Positions 18,585 to 26,431 of a DNA stretch of 64,000 nt are shown here, piece by piece; position 1 is the first letter of the stretch; every line of letters starts with the position of its first letter. The notes below the pieces were generated by a model, which saw only the letters and a program-made list of their open reading frames with translations, searched no databases and was not told the DNA's origin. Origin of the DNA: Dyadobacter jiangsuensis (GTDB lineage: Bacteria; Bacteroidota; Bacteroidia; Cytophagales; Spirosomataceae); assembly GCF_003014695.1 (NCBI RefSeq), contig NZ_PYAS01000009.1, forward strand, positions 248,001 to 312,000, read 5' to 3'. The position numbers and the translations under genes are program-made.

Positions 18585-19256
18585 TTACGATCTGATTAAC
18601 TGTTCAACAATACTACCACACAACCAAAGCGTAACGGGCAGGTAATCTGCCAGTTCCGCACGCAGAATTTTCAATGCTTTCCCTATCTGATTTTCCACCG
18701 TTTTAATGGATATTCCCAACTGATCTGCTATTTCCTGATATTTCAACTCCTCAAAACGGCTTAGCCTGAATGCTTTCTGGCATTGCTCCGGCAGCGTGCT
18801 TACTGCTTTTTCGATACGTTCTTCCAGCTCGCTGGCGTGGATTACCTCCGTCACCGAATCATACGACCCGCTCGAAACGTATAGGGTATAGTCCTTGTGC
18901 GCCTCGCGTACATTAGCGTGTTTGAAGCGATTGAGACAATGATTATGCACTGCCCGGTATAAGTAGGATTTCAGCGAAAGCGTGATTTCGAGGTCTTCCC
19001 GTTTCTCCCAGATCGTCAGAAACACCGTCTGCACGACTTCTTCCGACTCTTCTTCATCTTTGAGCATGGTACATGCGTAGTTGCAGAGCCTGGGATAATA
19101 GGTCCGGAAGGTCTGCTCAAAGGCCTGTTCATCGCCCCGCCGTATCGCGCTGACTATTTCTGGGTCGGAAGAGTGCACCGTTATCTGTTTTTGATTTTCG
19201 GTCAAAAATAGATAATCTCTTTCGATTAGCGGTTCCTGATATAGAAGAGCGGTCAT
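18585..19256 (-). CDS. ECF RNA polymerase sigma-70 factor
   Basis: A 223-aa extracytoplasmic-function sigma factor. Region 2 is visible as FEQTFRTYYPRLCNYA and EEVVQTVFLTIWEKRE. Region 4 has TLPEQCQKAFRLSRFEELKY and the helix-turn-helix YQEIADQLGISIKTVENQIG. A 30-residue N-terminal extension precedes region 2, and a hydrophobic tail (YLPVTLWLCGSIVEQL) ends it, as in many Bacteroidota FecI-like factors. It is the first gene of the operon with fecR and the STN protein. Confidence 0.94.
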   Translation of the reverse strand: MTALLYQEPLIERDYLFLTENQKQITVHSSDPEIVSAIRRGDEQAFEQTFRTYYPRLCNYACTMLKDEEESEEVVQTVFLTIWEKREDLEITLSLKSYLYRAVHNHCLNRFKHANVREAHKDYTLYVSSGSYDSVTEVIHASELEERIEKAVSTLPEQCQKAFRLSRFEELKYQEIADQLGISIKTVENQIGKALKILRAELADYLPVTLWLCGSIVEQLIRS

Positions 19257-19376
19257 TTTGGATGTCCTTTGGAATGTGACAACTTAGCTGTCGCATACCC
19301 CTATAAGAAATTTTATTTTTTTGAATAGGGGGAAACAGGGGGCCGCTTGTCCTAGCGTAAACAACGTCTTTTAGCC

Positions 19377-20096
19377 ATGAAACAAACTTTTCTTACACTT
19401 TCGGTTACCCTTGTTATCGCTTCTGCTCTTCAGTCCTGCGTGTATATCAATAAAGATGAAGACATTCCGCCACGGGGCGAAGCCACACGCACTTATGATT
19501 TCCGGAATTTCGACGAGTTGGAAATGAGTGACGCCATGCGGGTTCACGTCGTAGCCGGGCCGTCATTTAAAGTGTCTGCCACCGGCGAGCGGAACGACCT
19601 CGACGATCTGAATATATTCGTGCAGGACGGTAAGCTGACCGCCCGCTACAACAATTCATGGAGGAAGCGCCAAAGAATGGATATCAACATTACCATGCCT
19701 GATCTGGCCGAAGTCGACTTTTCGGGCGCGGTGAATGCAGAAATAGCGCGGTTTGAAAATCTGCCCAGCATTGAAATAGACCTCTCCGGGGCGTCGCAAT
19801 GCGATTTCAACGGCAGTGGTACCACATTGAAGTTCGACATTAACGGGGCTTCACGGCTGAATGCTGTCGGTAAGATGAAATTTCTCGACGGAGAGGCTTC
19901 CGGTGCGTCACAGCTCAATGCATTCGACCTCGAAACAGAGGAGTCGGACCTGGATGTTTCCGGAGCCAGCAATGCGAAGGTTTGGGTGACGCGCCTGCTC
20001 GACGTTAAAGCTTCGGGGGCGAGTAATGTGCGGTACCGAGGTAACCCGAAAGTCGAAAAGGAAGTAACTGGTGGGAGTAGTGTCCGAGCTGATTAG
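19377..20096 (+). CDS. Head-GIN-domain lipoprotein (DUF2807)
   Basis: A 239-aa predicted lipoprotein. The signal sequence ends in a lipobox-like SALQSC (Cys at about residue 21). The rest is a putative adhesin-like DUF2807 beta-helix, built from short Ser-Gly-Ala repeats such as VDFSGAVNAEIA, IDLSGASQCDF, GASRLNAVGKM, GEASGASQLNAF and VSGASNAKVW. Such proteins are widespread in Bacteroidota with unknown function and often lie near PspC/LiaF-type genes, as here. It is transcribed divergently from the ECF sigma operon. Confidence 0.85.
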   Translation: MKQTFLTLSVTLVIASALQSCVYINKDEDIPPRGEATRTYDFRNFDELEMSDAMRVHVVAGPSFKVSATGERNDLDDLNIFVQDGKLTARYNNSWRKRQRMDINITMPDLAEVDFSGAVNAEIARFENLPSIEIDLSGASQCDFNGSGTTLKFDINGASRLNAVGKMKFLDGEASGASQLNAFDLETEESDLDVSGASNAKVWVTRLLDVKASGASNVRYRGNPKVEKEVTGGSSVRAD

Positions 20097-20101
20097 CGTT
20101 T

Positions 20102-20797
20102 TCAGGGGATCATTCCATATTTAGCCCGGGCCTGTGCTTTCGACATGCCGTCGAAATGCCACCATTCCGTGGTATTGACCTTGAATCCCACCTGGGTCAT
20201 CACTTTTCGCAAAAGCTGGCGGTTCTCGATTTGCCGGGCCGTCAGCTTTCCTTTTTTCAGCATTTCCTGCTCTGAGCGCGGATACGCCAGCGGCCCGAAA
20301 AAGTCGAATTTAGTGCCCATATCAAGCGGCTTACCGTTTTCGTCGACAACCGTAAGATCGATCGCACACCCGAAGTTGTGGTTAGACCCGATTTTAGGAT
20401 CGGCCACGTATTGGGTTTTGCTTCGGGCCGGGATTTTCAAATGATCCAGTGCATTCCAAAGGTCATACTGGGCAGAATTGGGGCGTGCTGCATCGTACAC
20501 GAGCAAGTGATAACCTGGTTTCTCCTTTTTCAGTAATGCGCTTGCTTTGGCAAGTCGTTTGGCCATTTCGGGTTGCAGGTACGCACGCGTAAGCTCGCCG
20601 TACACATCGCGCCCGATGAAGTTGTCGGTGGTCGAATATTTCAATTCAACCCTGATTTCAGGATCAATTTTTTGAACATCCACAAGGCCCCGGTCCACCA
20701 TTTTTTGCTCGATAGCCGGAAGTGATTTCGACGACTGGGCGAAGGTCTGAGAAGCGGCGAAGCCTGTTAAAAGGAGGCAGAAGGCAGTTTTGAGCAT
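20102..20797 (-). CDS. D-alanyl-D-alanine dipeptidase (VanX/DdpX-like, M15D)
   Basis: A 231-aa exported zinc dipeptidase. The ATG at 20797 is preferred (AAGGAT lies 8-13 bp upstream, and a signal peptide MLKTAFCLLLTGFAASQTFA follows) over an in-frame TTG nine codons earlier. Zinc ligands and catalytic residues of the VanX family are all present: SNHNFGCAIDLTVV (His and Asp), TEWWHFDGM (Glu and His) and the Arg in YDAARPNSA. In this Gram-negative setting the likely role is turnover of D-Ala-D-Ala from peptidoglycan rather than vancomycin resistance: there is no vanHA-like gene nearby. It follows the PspC/LiaF-like operon by 60 bp and may belong to it. Confidence 0.9.
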   Translation of the reverse strand: MLKTAFCLLLTGFAASQTFAQSSKSLPAIEQKMVDRGLVDVQKIDPEIRVELKYSTTDNFIGRDVYGELTRAYLQPEMAKRLAKASALLKKEKPGYHLLVYDAARPNSAQYDLWNALDHLKIPARSKTQYVADPKIGSNHNFGCAIDLTVVDENGKPLDMGTKFDFFGPLAYPRSEQEMLKKGKLTARQIENRQLLRKVMTQVGFKVNTTEWWHFDGMSKAQARAKYGMIP

Positions 20798-20857
20798 AAA
20801 AAAATATCCTTGCAAAGGCTGCAAAGATATTCTTTTTGCTGAATTCGGAAGATGGGG

Positions 20858-21886
20858 CTAGTATCGTTTGATATTGATGCTGGTAAGCCCGCCTTCGTAA
20901 TGCACAATGACTTTCTTCGTTGCGGTGTCGAAGTTCGAGGTGCGGTAGAGGCCGTCGCCGATTTTGCTCAATCCGTCCATGTTTTTAGCATTCAAAGCCC
21001 CGTCCATGCGCATTTCGCAGCCGATAGATTCAGGGATTTCGAGCGTTACCGATGCCACGCCCGCCTCGATATCGACGTTGGCAGTAGGCATTTTGTCACC
21101 GAGGCGGATATCCATATCGGCTACGCCGGTGCTCACTTTCAGTTTTTCAACCTTGTAATTACTGAAATCGAAATCACCTTTTCCGGCACCGATACCCAGG
21201 TCGATATTCCAGACGGGTTTTTCATTCAGATGAATCTTCGCCTGATTCGACATTTCCCCGTTTTTGATCTTCACATTACCTTCTTCCATTTTCAACGTAA
21301 CCGATGCGGAGTTGTTCAGCTTGTTGACGGACGTATTGGACCGGAAACCAACAACTGTACTGGTGGTGGCTGCTTCGAATAGTTTAGCAGTATTACCATT
21401 CAGTGAAAAGGAACCTGCACCACCTTCGAGGTTGAAATTGGCTTTTTGGATAAAATCTTCCATTTCATAATTGTACGTGCCGTTGACAGGCCGGTCGCCT
21501 TCTTTCCAATGCTCTCTGCGATAATCACCGTCTTTTTCATCCTCGTTGTCGTCATTATCGTCGTCGTGGTGATAGCCGTATTCGTGATCGTCGTCATTAT
21601 CTTCCCAGCCGAAGTTCCAGTTGTTGCCGTGGTCGTCGAATGCCTGGTGTGTTTTGTTGACCACACCTCCTAAAACGGCCAGGGTAATGAGCAGTGCTAC
21701 AATACCGCCCGAACCGCGTTCCCGGCCTGCCGCCATGAGAATAGCACCGGCGATAATCAGCAGTACCGGCCAATAGGGTAGGATCAGGTCCCAATCGATA
21801 TTCAGCAAATTCATGCTTCGAAGCAGCCAGATCACCCCGAGAATGACCAGCAAGCCACCCCAAACAATGCCACGTGAGTTTTTCAT
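20858..21886 (-). CDS. LiaF-like membrane protein with a His/Asp-rich linker
   Basis: A 342-aa protein. Its N-terminus has helices of the LiaI/LiaF (DUF5668) type: MKNSRGIVWGGLLVILGVIW, then LPYWPVLLIIAGAILMAA and GGIVALLITLAVLGGVV. Residues about 83-130 are extremely rich in Asp, His, Asn and Glu (for example DNDDDHEYGYHHDDDNDD), which may bind divalent metal. The C-terminal about 210 residues form a beta-rich LiaF-like C-terminal domain (IDLGIGAGKGDFDFSNYKVE, VDIEAGVASVTLEI). It starts 4 bp after the 61-aa gene. Role in envelope-stress sensing is inferred from homology to Bacillus LiaF, not shown. Confidence 0.8.
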   Translation of the reverse strand: MKNSRGIVWGGLLVILGVIWLLRSMNLLNIDWDLILPYWPVLLIIAGAILMAAGRERGSGGIVALLITLAVLGGVVNKTHQAFDDHGNNWNFGWEDNDDDHEYGYHHDDDNDDNEDEKDGDYRREHWKEGDRPVNGTYNYEMEDFIQKANFNLEGGAGSFSLNGNTAKLFEAATTSTVVGFRSNTSVNKLNNSASVTLKMEEGNVKIKNGEMSNQAKIHLNEKPVWNIDLGIGAGKGDFDFSNYKVEKLKVSTGVADMDIRLGDKMPTANVDIEAGVASVTLEIPESIGCEMRMDGALNAKNMDGLSKIGDGLYRTSNFDTATKKVIVHYEGGLTSINIKRY

Positions 21887-21890
21887 GATC

Positions 21891-22076
21891 TTATATGTTT
21901 GATCGGTTAGTACTGTCGGTATTCAGGAAGTTGCGCAACAGCAGCAAGCCGCCGGTCACGATCAGGATAATGGGCCAGAAGAAGCGGCCGAAGTCGAAAG
22001 CGGTGAGCTCTTCCACCAGGAACAGCGACCCGATGACAATGAGCATGACACCCCAGAAAATGTTTTTGAAATTCAT
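21891..22076 (-). CDS. Small LiaI/DUF5668-type membrane protein
   Basis: A 61-aa protein consisting almost entirely of two membrane helices (IFWGVMLIVIGSLFLVEEL and FFWPIILIVTGGLLLLRNFL) of the LiaI-LiaF-like transmembrane family. It is the same building block found at the N-terminus of the next gene and in the middle of the PspC protein, so three proteins in this operon share one membrane module. Its start is 32 bp after pspC ends. Confidence 0.82.
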   Translation of the reverse strand: MNFKNIFWGVMLIVIGSLFLVEELTAFDFGRFFWPIILIVTGGLLLLRNFLNTDSTNRSNI

Positions 22077-22108
22077 GGCTTTATGGTTTATGGTACGATT
22101 CAGGAAGG

Positions 22109-22732
22109 TTAGTTGACTTTGATGACGTCGTCGTCACCATGGTCGGGCTTTTTCAATTCCGGATCTTCGGGAAAATGCGTTTCGGGCGAAGAGCTTGGCG
22201 TAAAAGGCGTGTAAGGCTGTGGATCGGGACCCGGATCTACCGGTTCCGCGGGCGGAGGCGTGGTAGGGTATACGGTCGATTTGTTTTCGGTCTCTTTGTC
22301 GCGCTGACGCAGGATCAGGAATGCCCCCACACCGATCAGCACGATAGGCCAGAAGTATTTTTTAAATGAGAACCAGAACGGCAGGTCGTCTACCAGCATC
22401 AATCCACCGAAAAAGATCAGCACGCCGCCCAGGATCATCATCGTCTGGTCAGACTTCTTTTTGTCGGACAGCGGGTCGGCCGGTCTCACAGGATCAGAAC
22501 CGAATGCCGTATGGGTGGTATACACTTCGCCGGCAGGCCCGGTTGGCAGCACTGCCCACAGGATAATGTAAAGCAGTCCGGTCATTCCAAAGCCGGGAGG
22601 CAATATCGGCAGCGCCATAACGACGAAGATCACGCGGACGATTACGACGTCAATTTGCAGATACTGAGCGATTCCCGCACAAACTCCTCCGAAAACTGCC
22701 TGGTCAGGTATGCGATGCAATTTCTTTTCCAT
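22109..22732 (-). CDS. PspC-domain envelope-stress protein
   Basis: A 207-aa protein, first gene of a leftward operon. The PspC domain spans residues 1-65 (MEKKLHRIPDQAVFGGVCAG, then one helix MTGLLYIILWAVLPT). A second pair of helices about 95-140 (MMILGGVLIFFGGLMLVDDL, YFWPIVLIGVGAFLILRQR) matches the DUF5668 module. The last 60 residues are a Pro-rich, low-complexity tail. PspC proteins in other bacteria take part in phage-shock responses to inner-membrane damage; no PspA or PspF homologue is in this window. Confidence 0.88.
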   Translation of the reverse strand: MEKKLHRIPDQAVFGGVCAGIAQYLQIDVVIVRVIFVVMALPILPPGFGMTGLLYIILWAVLPTGPAGEVYTTHTAFGSDPVRPADPLSDKKKSDQTMMILGGVLIFFGGLMLVDDLPFWFSFKKYFWPIVLIGVGAFLILRQRDKETENKSTVYPTTPPPAEPVDPGPDPQPYTPFTPSSSPETHFPEDPELKKPDHGDDDVIKVN

Positions 22733-22757
22733 GATTAGTTTAGTATTTATTTGTAAT

Positions 22758-22789
22758 CAAAGGTAGTAGGTAATGCAAGATACTGTAAA
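22758..22789 (-). promoter_or_regulatory. Possible promoter of the pspC operon
   Basis: Read on the minus strand, TACCTTTG (22765 down to 22758) matches TAnnTTTG, with TTTA about 20 bp further upstream as a weak -33 element. It lies 25 bp before the pspC ATG. Confidence 0.45.
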
Positions 22790-22870
22790 CCGGAAAATTA
22801 TTATCGGCGAAAGGGCGTGTTAAGCGGATATTTTTAGTGAGAATGTGATTTAAATGGATGAAAAACGGCC

Positions 22871-23494
22871 TTATTGCTCTTCAAGCGCTTCGAGAATGTC
22901 CATCATCGAGCCAAAATCCTTATAGCCGGGACGGATTTCCTCGCTGCCGCGCAATGCAATACCGATGTTTGGAAGCAGTTCGGTCAATGCGCTAACCGTA
23001 AACTCGTTGTCGAGCCCGAAGCCTACCAGCACAGGATAATCGGCTTCGACGGTGCTCAGCACCTGCATCCACGATTCGGACAGCTCCGCTTCATTGTCGC
23101 TTTCCAGGAGGAAATGGGTTACTTCGCCTTCGTAACGGCTCAGAATGGGAACGATTTCGTCCGCTTCATAAAGATCGACGCTCACGCGCAGCAGTAATGG
23201 CAAGCCAAGGTCAGTACGAAGATAATTAAGCAAACCGGGGTCGTTTACCTGCACCGCGTGCACCGGATATTCATTTAATGCGCTCAAAATCGCATCCGGA
23301 TCGGTTTTCGCTGTTTCGGCTACCAACGTCACGCCGGCCAGCCAGGAGCAGATATCCTCGAATTTTTTGGGAGAAATATAATTGGGAGAATCTTCGTCAA
23401 TAGAAAAACCAAGCATTTCAACACCCATTCCCGCACAATAGCGCGCGTCGGAGAGGTTGGTAACATTGCTGATTTTTACGGTTTTAGTAAGCAT
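22871..23494 (-). CDS. TrpF-like (phosphoribosylanthranilate isomerase-like) protein, likely non-catalytic
   Basis: A 207-aa protein of TrpF size with recognisable TrpF landmarks: VKISNVTNLSDARYCAGMG (residues 6-24, aligning with the KICGIT segment), LGFSIDEDSPNYISP (aligning with GFVF...SPRYVS), HAVQVND, and a C-terminal IRPGYKDF aligning with PGVKD. The catalytic Cys of KICG is Ser (KISN), and the segment carrying the general-acid Asp reads HFLLES rather than LLDS. No other trp gene is near. It may have a new activity or a structural role. It lies alone, 83 bp downstream of the DUF2442 gene's start region. Confidence 0.65.
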   Translation of the reverse strand: MLTKTVKISNVTNLSDARYCAGMGVEMLGFSIDEDSPNYISPKKFEDICSWLAGVTLVAETAKTDPDAILSALNEYPVHAVQVNDPGLLNYLRTDLGLPLLLRVSVDLYEADEIVPILSRYEGEVTHFLLESDNEAELSESWMQVLSTVEADYPVLVGFGLDNEFTVSALTELLPNIGIALRGSEEIRPGYKDFGSMMDILEALEEQ

Positions 23495-23570
23495 TGGGAA
23501 TGTGCAAATGCGGAATCGGCGTCCGGTTGATCAAAAGTGATACCGCAAAATTAGGCAAAACCCGTAAAAG

Positions 23571-23954
23571 TCAGTCAATCTTTCCGGCATACAGTTGGTC
23601 GATCGGGAAAATGAGGTCCCAGTCTTTTCCCCAAACGATGTTGCCGCTTTCAATTTTGAATTTTTTGAAAAGGGCTAGTTTTTTGTACTTGCTATATACC
23701 GGATGGGTGAGCTTACTTAAAAAAGGGCCGAAGTCGACAGCTTGTTGAGTTTCGTCAGAAAAGCTGATTAGAATTTTATACTCATCTTGGTATTCGGCCG
23801 TAACAACTTTCACAAGCGTGTACTCACCGATATCAATCACGTCGTCATCACCTGCTTGGTCGAGAAGGGCTTTTAGTTGTTCACTTATGATAGGAACAAT
23901 GGGGTAGGTGATTTTTTCATAAAGCTGTTGTTTGTGATATATCAGAATTGACAT
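23571..23954 (-). CDS. DUF2442-domain protein
   Basis: A 127-aa protein. The C-terminal half (YKILISFSDETQQAVDFGPF, LFKKFKIESGNIVWG, DLIFPIDQLYAG) matches DUF2442, small proteins often found with DUF4160 and suspected to be antitoxin-like. No DUF4160 partner is adjacent. The ATG at 23954 is chosen because the longer frame has no credible start. Function unknown. Confidence 0.7.
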   Translation of the reverse strand: MSILIYHKQQLYEKITYPIVPIISEQLKALLDQAGDDDVIDIGEYTLVKVVTAEYQDEYKILISFSDETQQAVDFGPFLSKLTHPVYSKYKKLALFKKFKIESGNIVWGKDWDLIFPIDQLYAGKID

Positions 23955-23979
23955 ATTAAAACTAGCCAAAACGAAGCAC

Positions 23980-24025
23980 AAAAAAAGACGGGCATTGCCA
24001 GCAATGATCAGCCGGTAATGCTCGT
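23980..24025 (-). terminator. Rho-independent terminator of galM
   Basis: On the minus strand, hairpin arms ACGAGCATTACC and GGCAATGCCCGT (two A/C mismatches; an alternative 6-bp stem CATTGC/GCAATG sits at its tip) are followed by TTTTTTT. It lies between the galM stop (24051) and the DUF2442 start. Confidence 0.7.
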
Positions 24026-24050
24026 CATATCAAACGGTTATTTGGGAAAC

Positions 24051-25193
24051 TTACTTCGCCGAAAACTTATACTTCGTAGTCGTTTTGTAAGTCTCGCCCG
24101 GGTTCAGCGTCGTGGTCGGGAACTGGGGCTGGTTCGGAGAATCGGGATAATGCTCGGTTTCGAGGCAGAGGCCGAAACGTTTCGAATAGGTGGCGCCTTT
24201 GCCCGTCAGCTTGCCATCGAGGAAATTACCGGTGTAGAATTGCACGCCGGGTTCGGTGGTGAAAACTTCCATTACGCGGCCGCTTTCAGGATCTTTTACA
24301 GTGGCGAACTGTACGAGACCATCGCCGCTGCGTTTCAGCACCCAGCAGTGGTCATAACCGCCGCCCGCTTTGATCTGCTCGTCTTCTACCTTATCAATAC
24401 CTGCACCCACTTTGGTGGCCTTGCGGAAATCGAATGGCGTTCCCTCCACGGCGCGGAGCTTGCCTGTCGGGATGAGCGTGGTATCTACCGGCACGATGCT
24501 GTCCGATGCAATCGTCACTTCGTGGTCGAGAATATCGCGTTTCAGGCCGGTTAGGTTGAAATACGAATGGTTGGTCAGGTTCACCACGGTCGGTTTATCG
24601 GTCGACGCGGTGTAATCGATCGTCAATGCATTCTCGTTGTCGAGTGTATAAACGACTTTCACGGTCAGGTTACCAGGGTAGCCTTCTTCCATATCCTTGC
24701 TGGTGTATTCGAGTTGCAAGCCTACGATTGAATCCTGTTTGATTTCGGTCGCTTTCCAGATCACTTTATCGAAGCCTTTTGTGCCGCCATGCAGCGCATT
24801 TGGGCCATTGTTGATCGCCAGTGAGTACTCCTGTCCATTCAGTTTGAATTTGCCCTTCGCGATACGGTTGCCATAACGGCCTACCAACGCGCCGAAGAAC
24901 GGGTGGCCGCTCAGATAAGGCGCGAGCGAGTCGAAGCCTAGTACCACATCCGCCCATTCACCGTTTTTGTCCGGTGCGGTGAGTTTGGTGATGATCCCGC
25001 CGTAGTTGGTGATGTTGACGGTCATGCCGTTGGCGTTGGTCAGTGTGTACAGGTCGGCCTGCTGGCCATCGGGGAGCTGCCCAAAAGCCTCTTTGGAAAT
25101 AGTACTGATCATTTTTTCTTCATTCTTGGTTTTTGAGCAACTGAAAATGGCCAGGCCAACCAGCGCAGTGAGTAAAAAAGGGATTCTTCTCAT
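24051..25193 (-). CDS. galM: Aldose 1-epimerase (mutarotase), lipoprotein form
   Basis: A 380-aa galactose mutarotase interconverting alpha and beta anomers. The ATG at 25193 begins a lipoprotein-type signal (MRRIPFLLTALVGLAIFSCS, Cys about 19), so the enzyme is probably anchored facing the periplasm. Family motifs: GGIITKLTAPDKNG, GRYGNRIAKGKF, NNGPNALHGG, the substrate-binding NLTNHSYFNLTG with catalytic His, and the catalytic Glu in TEPGVQFYTGN. It ends at a terminator and follows galK by 34 bp on the same strand. Confidence 0.93.
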   Translation of the reverse strand: MRRIPFLLTALVGLAIFSCSKTKNEEKMISTISKEAFGQLPDGQQADLYTLTNANGMTVNITNYGGIITKLTAPDKNGEWADVVLGFDSLAPYLSGHPFFGALVGRYGNRIAKGKFKLNGQEYSLAINNGPNALHGGTKGFDKVIWKATEIKQDSIVGLQLEYTSKDMEEGYPGNLTVKVVYTLDNENALTIDYTASTDKPTVVNLTNHSYFNLTGLKRDILDHEVTIASDSIVPVDTTLIPTGKLRAVEGTPFDFRKATKVGAGIDKVEDEQIKAGGGYDHCWVLKRSGDGLVQFATVKDPESGRVMEVFTTEPGVQFYTGNFLDGKLTGKGATYSKRFGLCLETEHYPDSPNQPQFPTTTLNPGETYKTTTKYKFSAK

Positions 25194-25227
25194 GGTCAAA
25201 GGTTAAGAGTTTGCGTAAATGGTCAGA

Positions 25228-26415
25228 TTATCCGAGGGCAATTTCCTCCGTGCCATCGGTGATTTTCACACGGTAGCAAGGCAGGTCAATTTTGTAGTTT
25301 TCTAGATAGGCTTGTTTCATTTTGGCTTCAAAAGCATCAACACCGTCTTTTTTCACCAGGTTAATGGTACAACCTCCAAAGCCGCCGCCCATCATGCGCG
25401 CGCCGAGCACGGAGTCGTCGTCCAATGTCTGGGCTACCAGGAAATCCAGTTCCGGGCAGCTTACTTCATATTCGTTTTGCAGCCCGAAGTGGGTAGCGTA
25501 CATTTTTTTGCCAAAATCGGGGAGGTTGCCTTGCACGAGCAGATCGCAGGCATCCTGTACGCGCTGGATTTCCTCGGTCATGAACTTGGCGCGGCGGTAA
25601 ACCACATCGCCCATCTCCGCTTTATGTGCTTCTACCAATGCAGGCGTCGCGTCGCGAAGGCTCAGGACTTTCGGGTCATATTGCTGCAAAATGGCGGTCG
25701 CTTTTTCGCATTCCTGCCGACGGGTGTTGTACTCGGAGCTGGCCAGCGAGTGTTTCACCATCGTGTCGCATAGCACGATCAGGTAATCGTCCATCGGGAA
25801 CGGGAAGTACTCGTATTCGAGGGAGCGGCAGTCGAGGCGGATCACCGATTTTTCTTTGCCAAATGCCGAAGCAAACTGGTCCATAATGCCGCATTGCACG
25901 CCTACATACTCGTTTTCGGCCTTTTGTGACATCTTTACAATGCTGAAACGGTCGAGGTTCAAGCCGTAAATTTCATTCAGCGCAAACAACAAGCAGCATT
26001 CCAATGCCGCCGATGAAGAGAGCCCGGCACCTACCGGTACGTTGCCGCCAAATGCCGCCTGAAAACCGCCGATCTTCAAACCCTTTTTCTGGATTTGCTC
26101 CACAATACCGATCTGGTAGTGCGGCCATGACTTCTCAGGCTTGGAAAGGTCGTCGAGCGAAAACGAATAAGTCTGGTCGAGGTCCGCGGCGTAGAGAATT
26201 ACCTGATCATCTTCGCGGGGAGCGATCACAAAATACACGGCCTTATCCACACTTGCGGGCAGTACGAAGCCATTGTTGTAGTCGGTATGCTCGCCGATGA
26301 GGTTAATGCGGCCCGGTGAGCGGAACACGCGCACGACTTCACGCGTGGCGGTTCCAAATTTCAAAAAATATTTATCCTGGATACCTTCTGCGATATCGGT
26401 TTCTGTCAGTAGCAT
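25228..26415 (-). CDS. galK: Galactokinase
   Basis: A 395-aa GHMP kinase phosphorylating galactose at C1. Galactose-binding signature GRINLIGEHTDYNNGFVLP (about residues 34-52), ATP-binding VPVGAGLSSSAALE (about 129-142), catalytic Asp in QCGIMDQFASAFG, and C-terminal MMGGGFGGCTINL. All key motifs are intact and the length is typical. It is between the hydroxyacid dehydrogenase (17 bp upstream) and galM; galT and galE are not in the window. Confidence 0.96.
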   Translation of the reverse strand: MLLTETDIAEGIQDKYFLKFGTATREVVRVFRSPGRINLIGEHTDYNNGFVLPASVDKAVYFVIAPREDDQVILYAADLDQTYSFSLDDLSKPEKSWPHYQIGIVEQIQKKGLKIGGFQAAFGGNVPVGAGLSSSAALECCLLFALNEIYGLNLDRFSIVKMSQKAENEYVGVQCGIMDQFASAFGKEKSVIRLDCRSLEYEYFPFPMDDYLIVLCDTMVKHSLASSEYNTRRQECEKATAILQQYDPKVLSLRDATPALVEAHKAEMGDVVYRRAKFMTEEIQRVQDACDLLVQGNLPDFGKKMYATHFGLQNEYEVSCPELDFLVAQTLDDDSVLGARMMGGGFGGCTINLVKKDGVDAFEAKMKQAYLENYKIDLPCYRVKITDGTEEIALG

Positions 26416-26431
26416 TTCAGTTTCGGTCGGT

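Noticed and set aside
20102..20797. Vancomycin resistance gene
   Set aside because: VanX-like dipeptidases are common in Gram-negatives; no vanH, vanA-type ligase or VanRS regulator is present.
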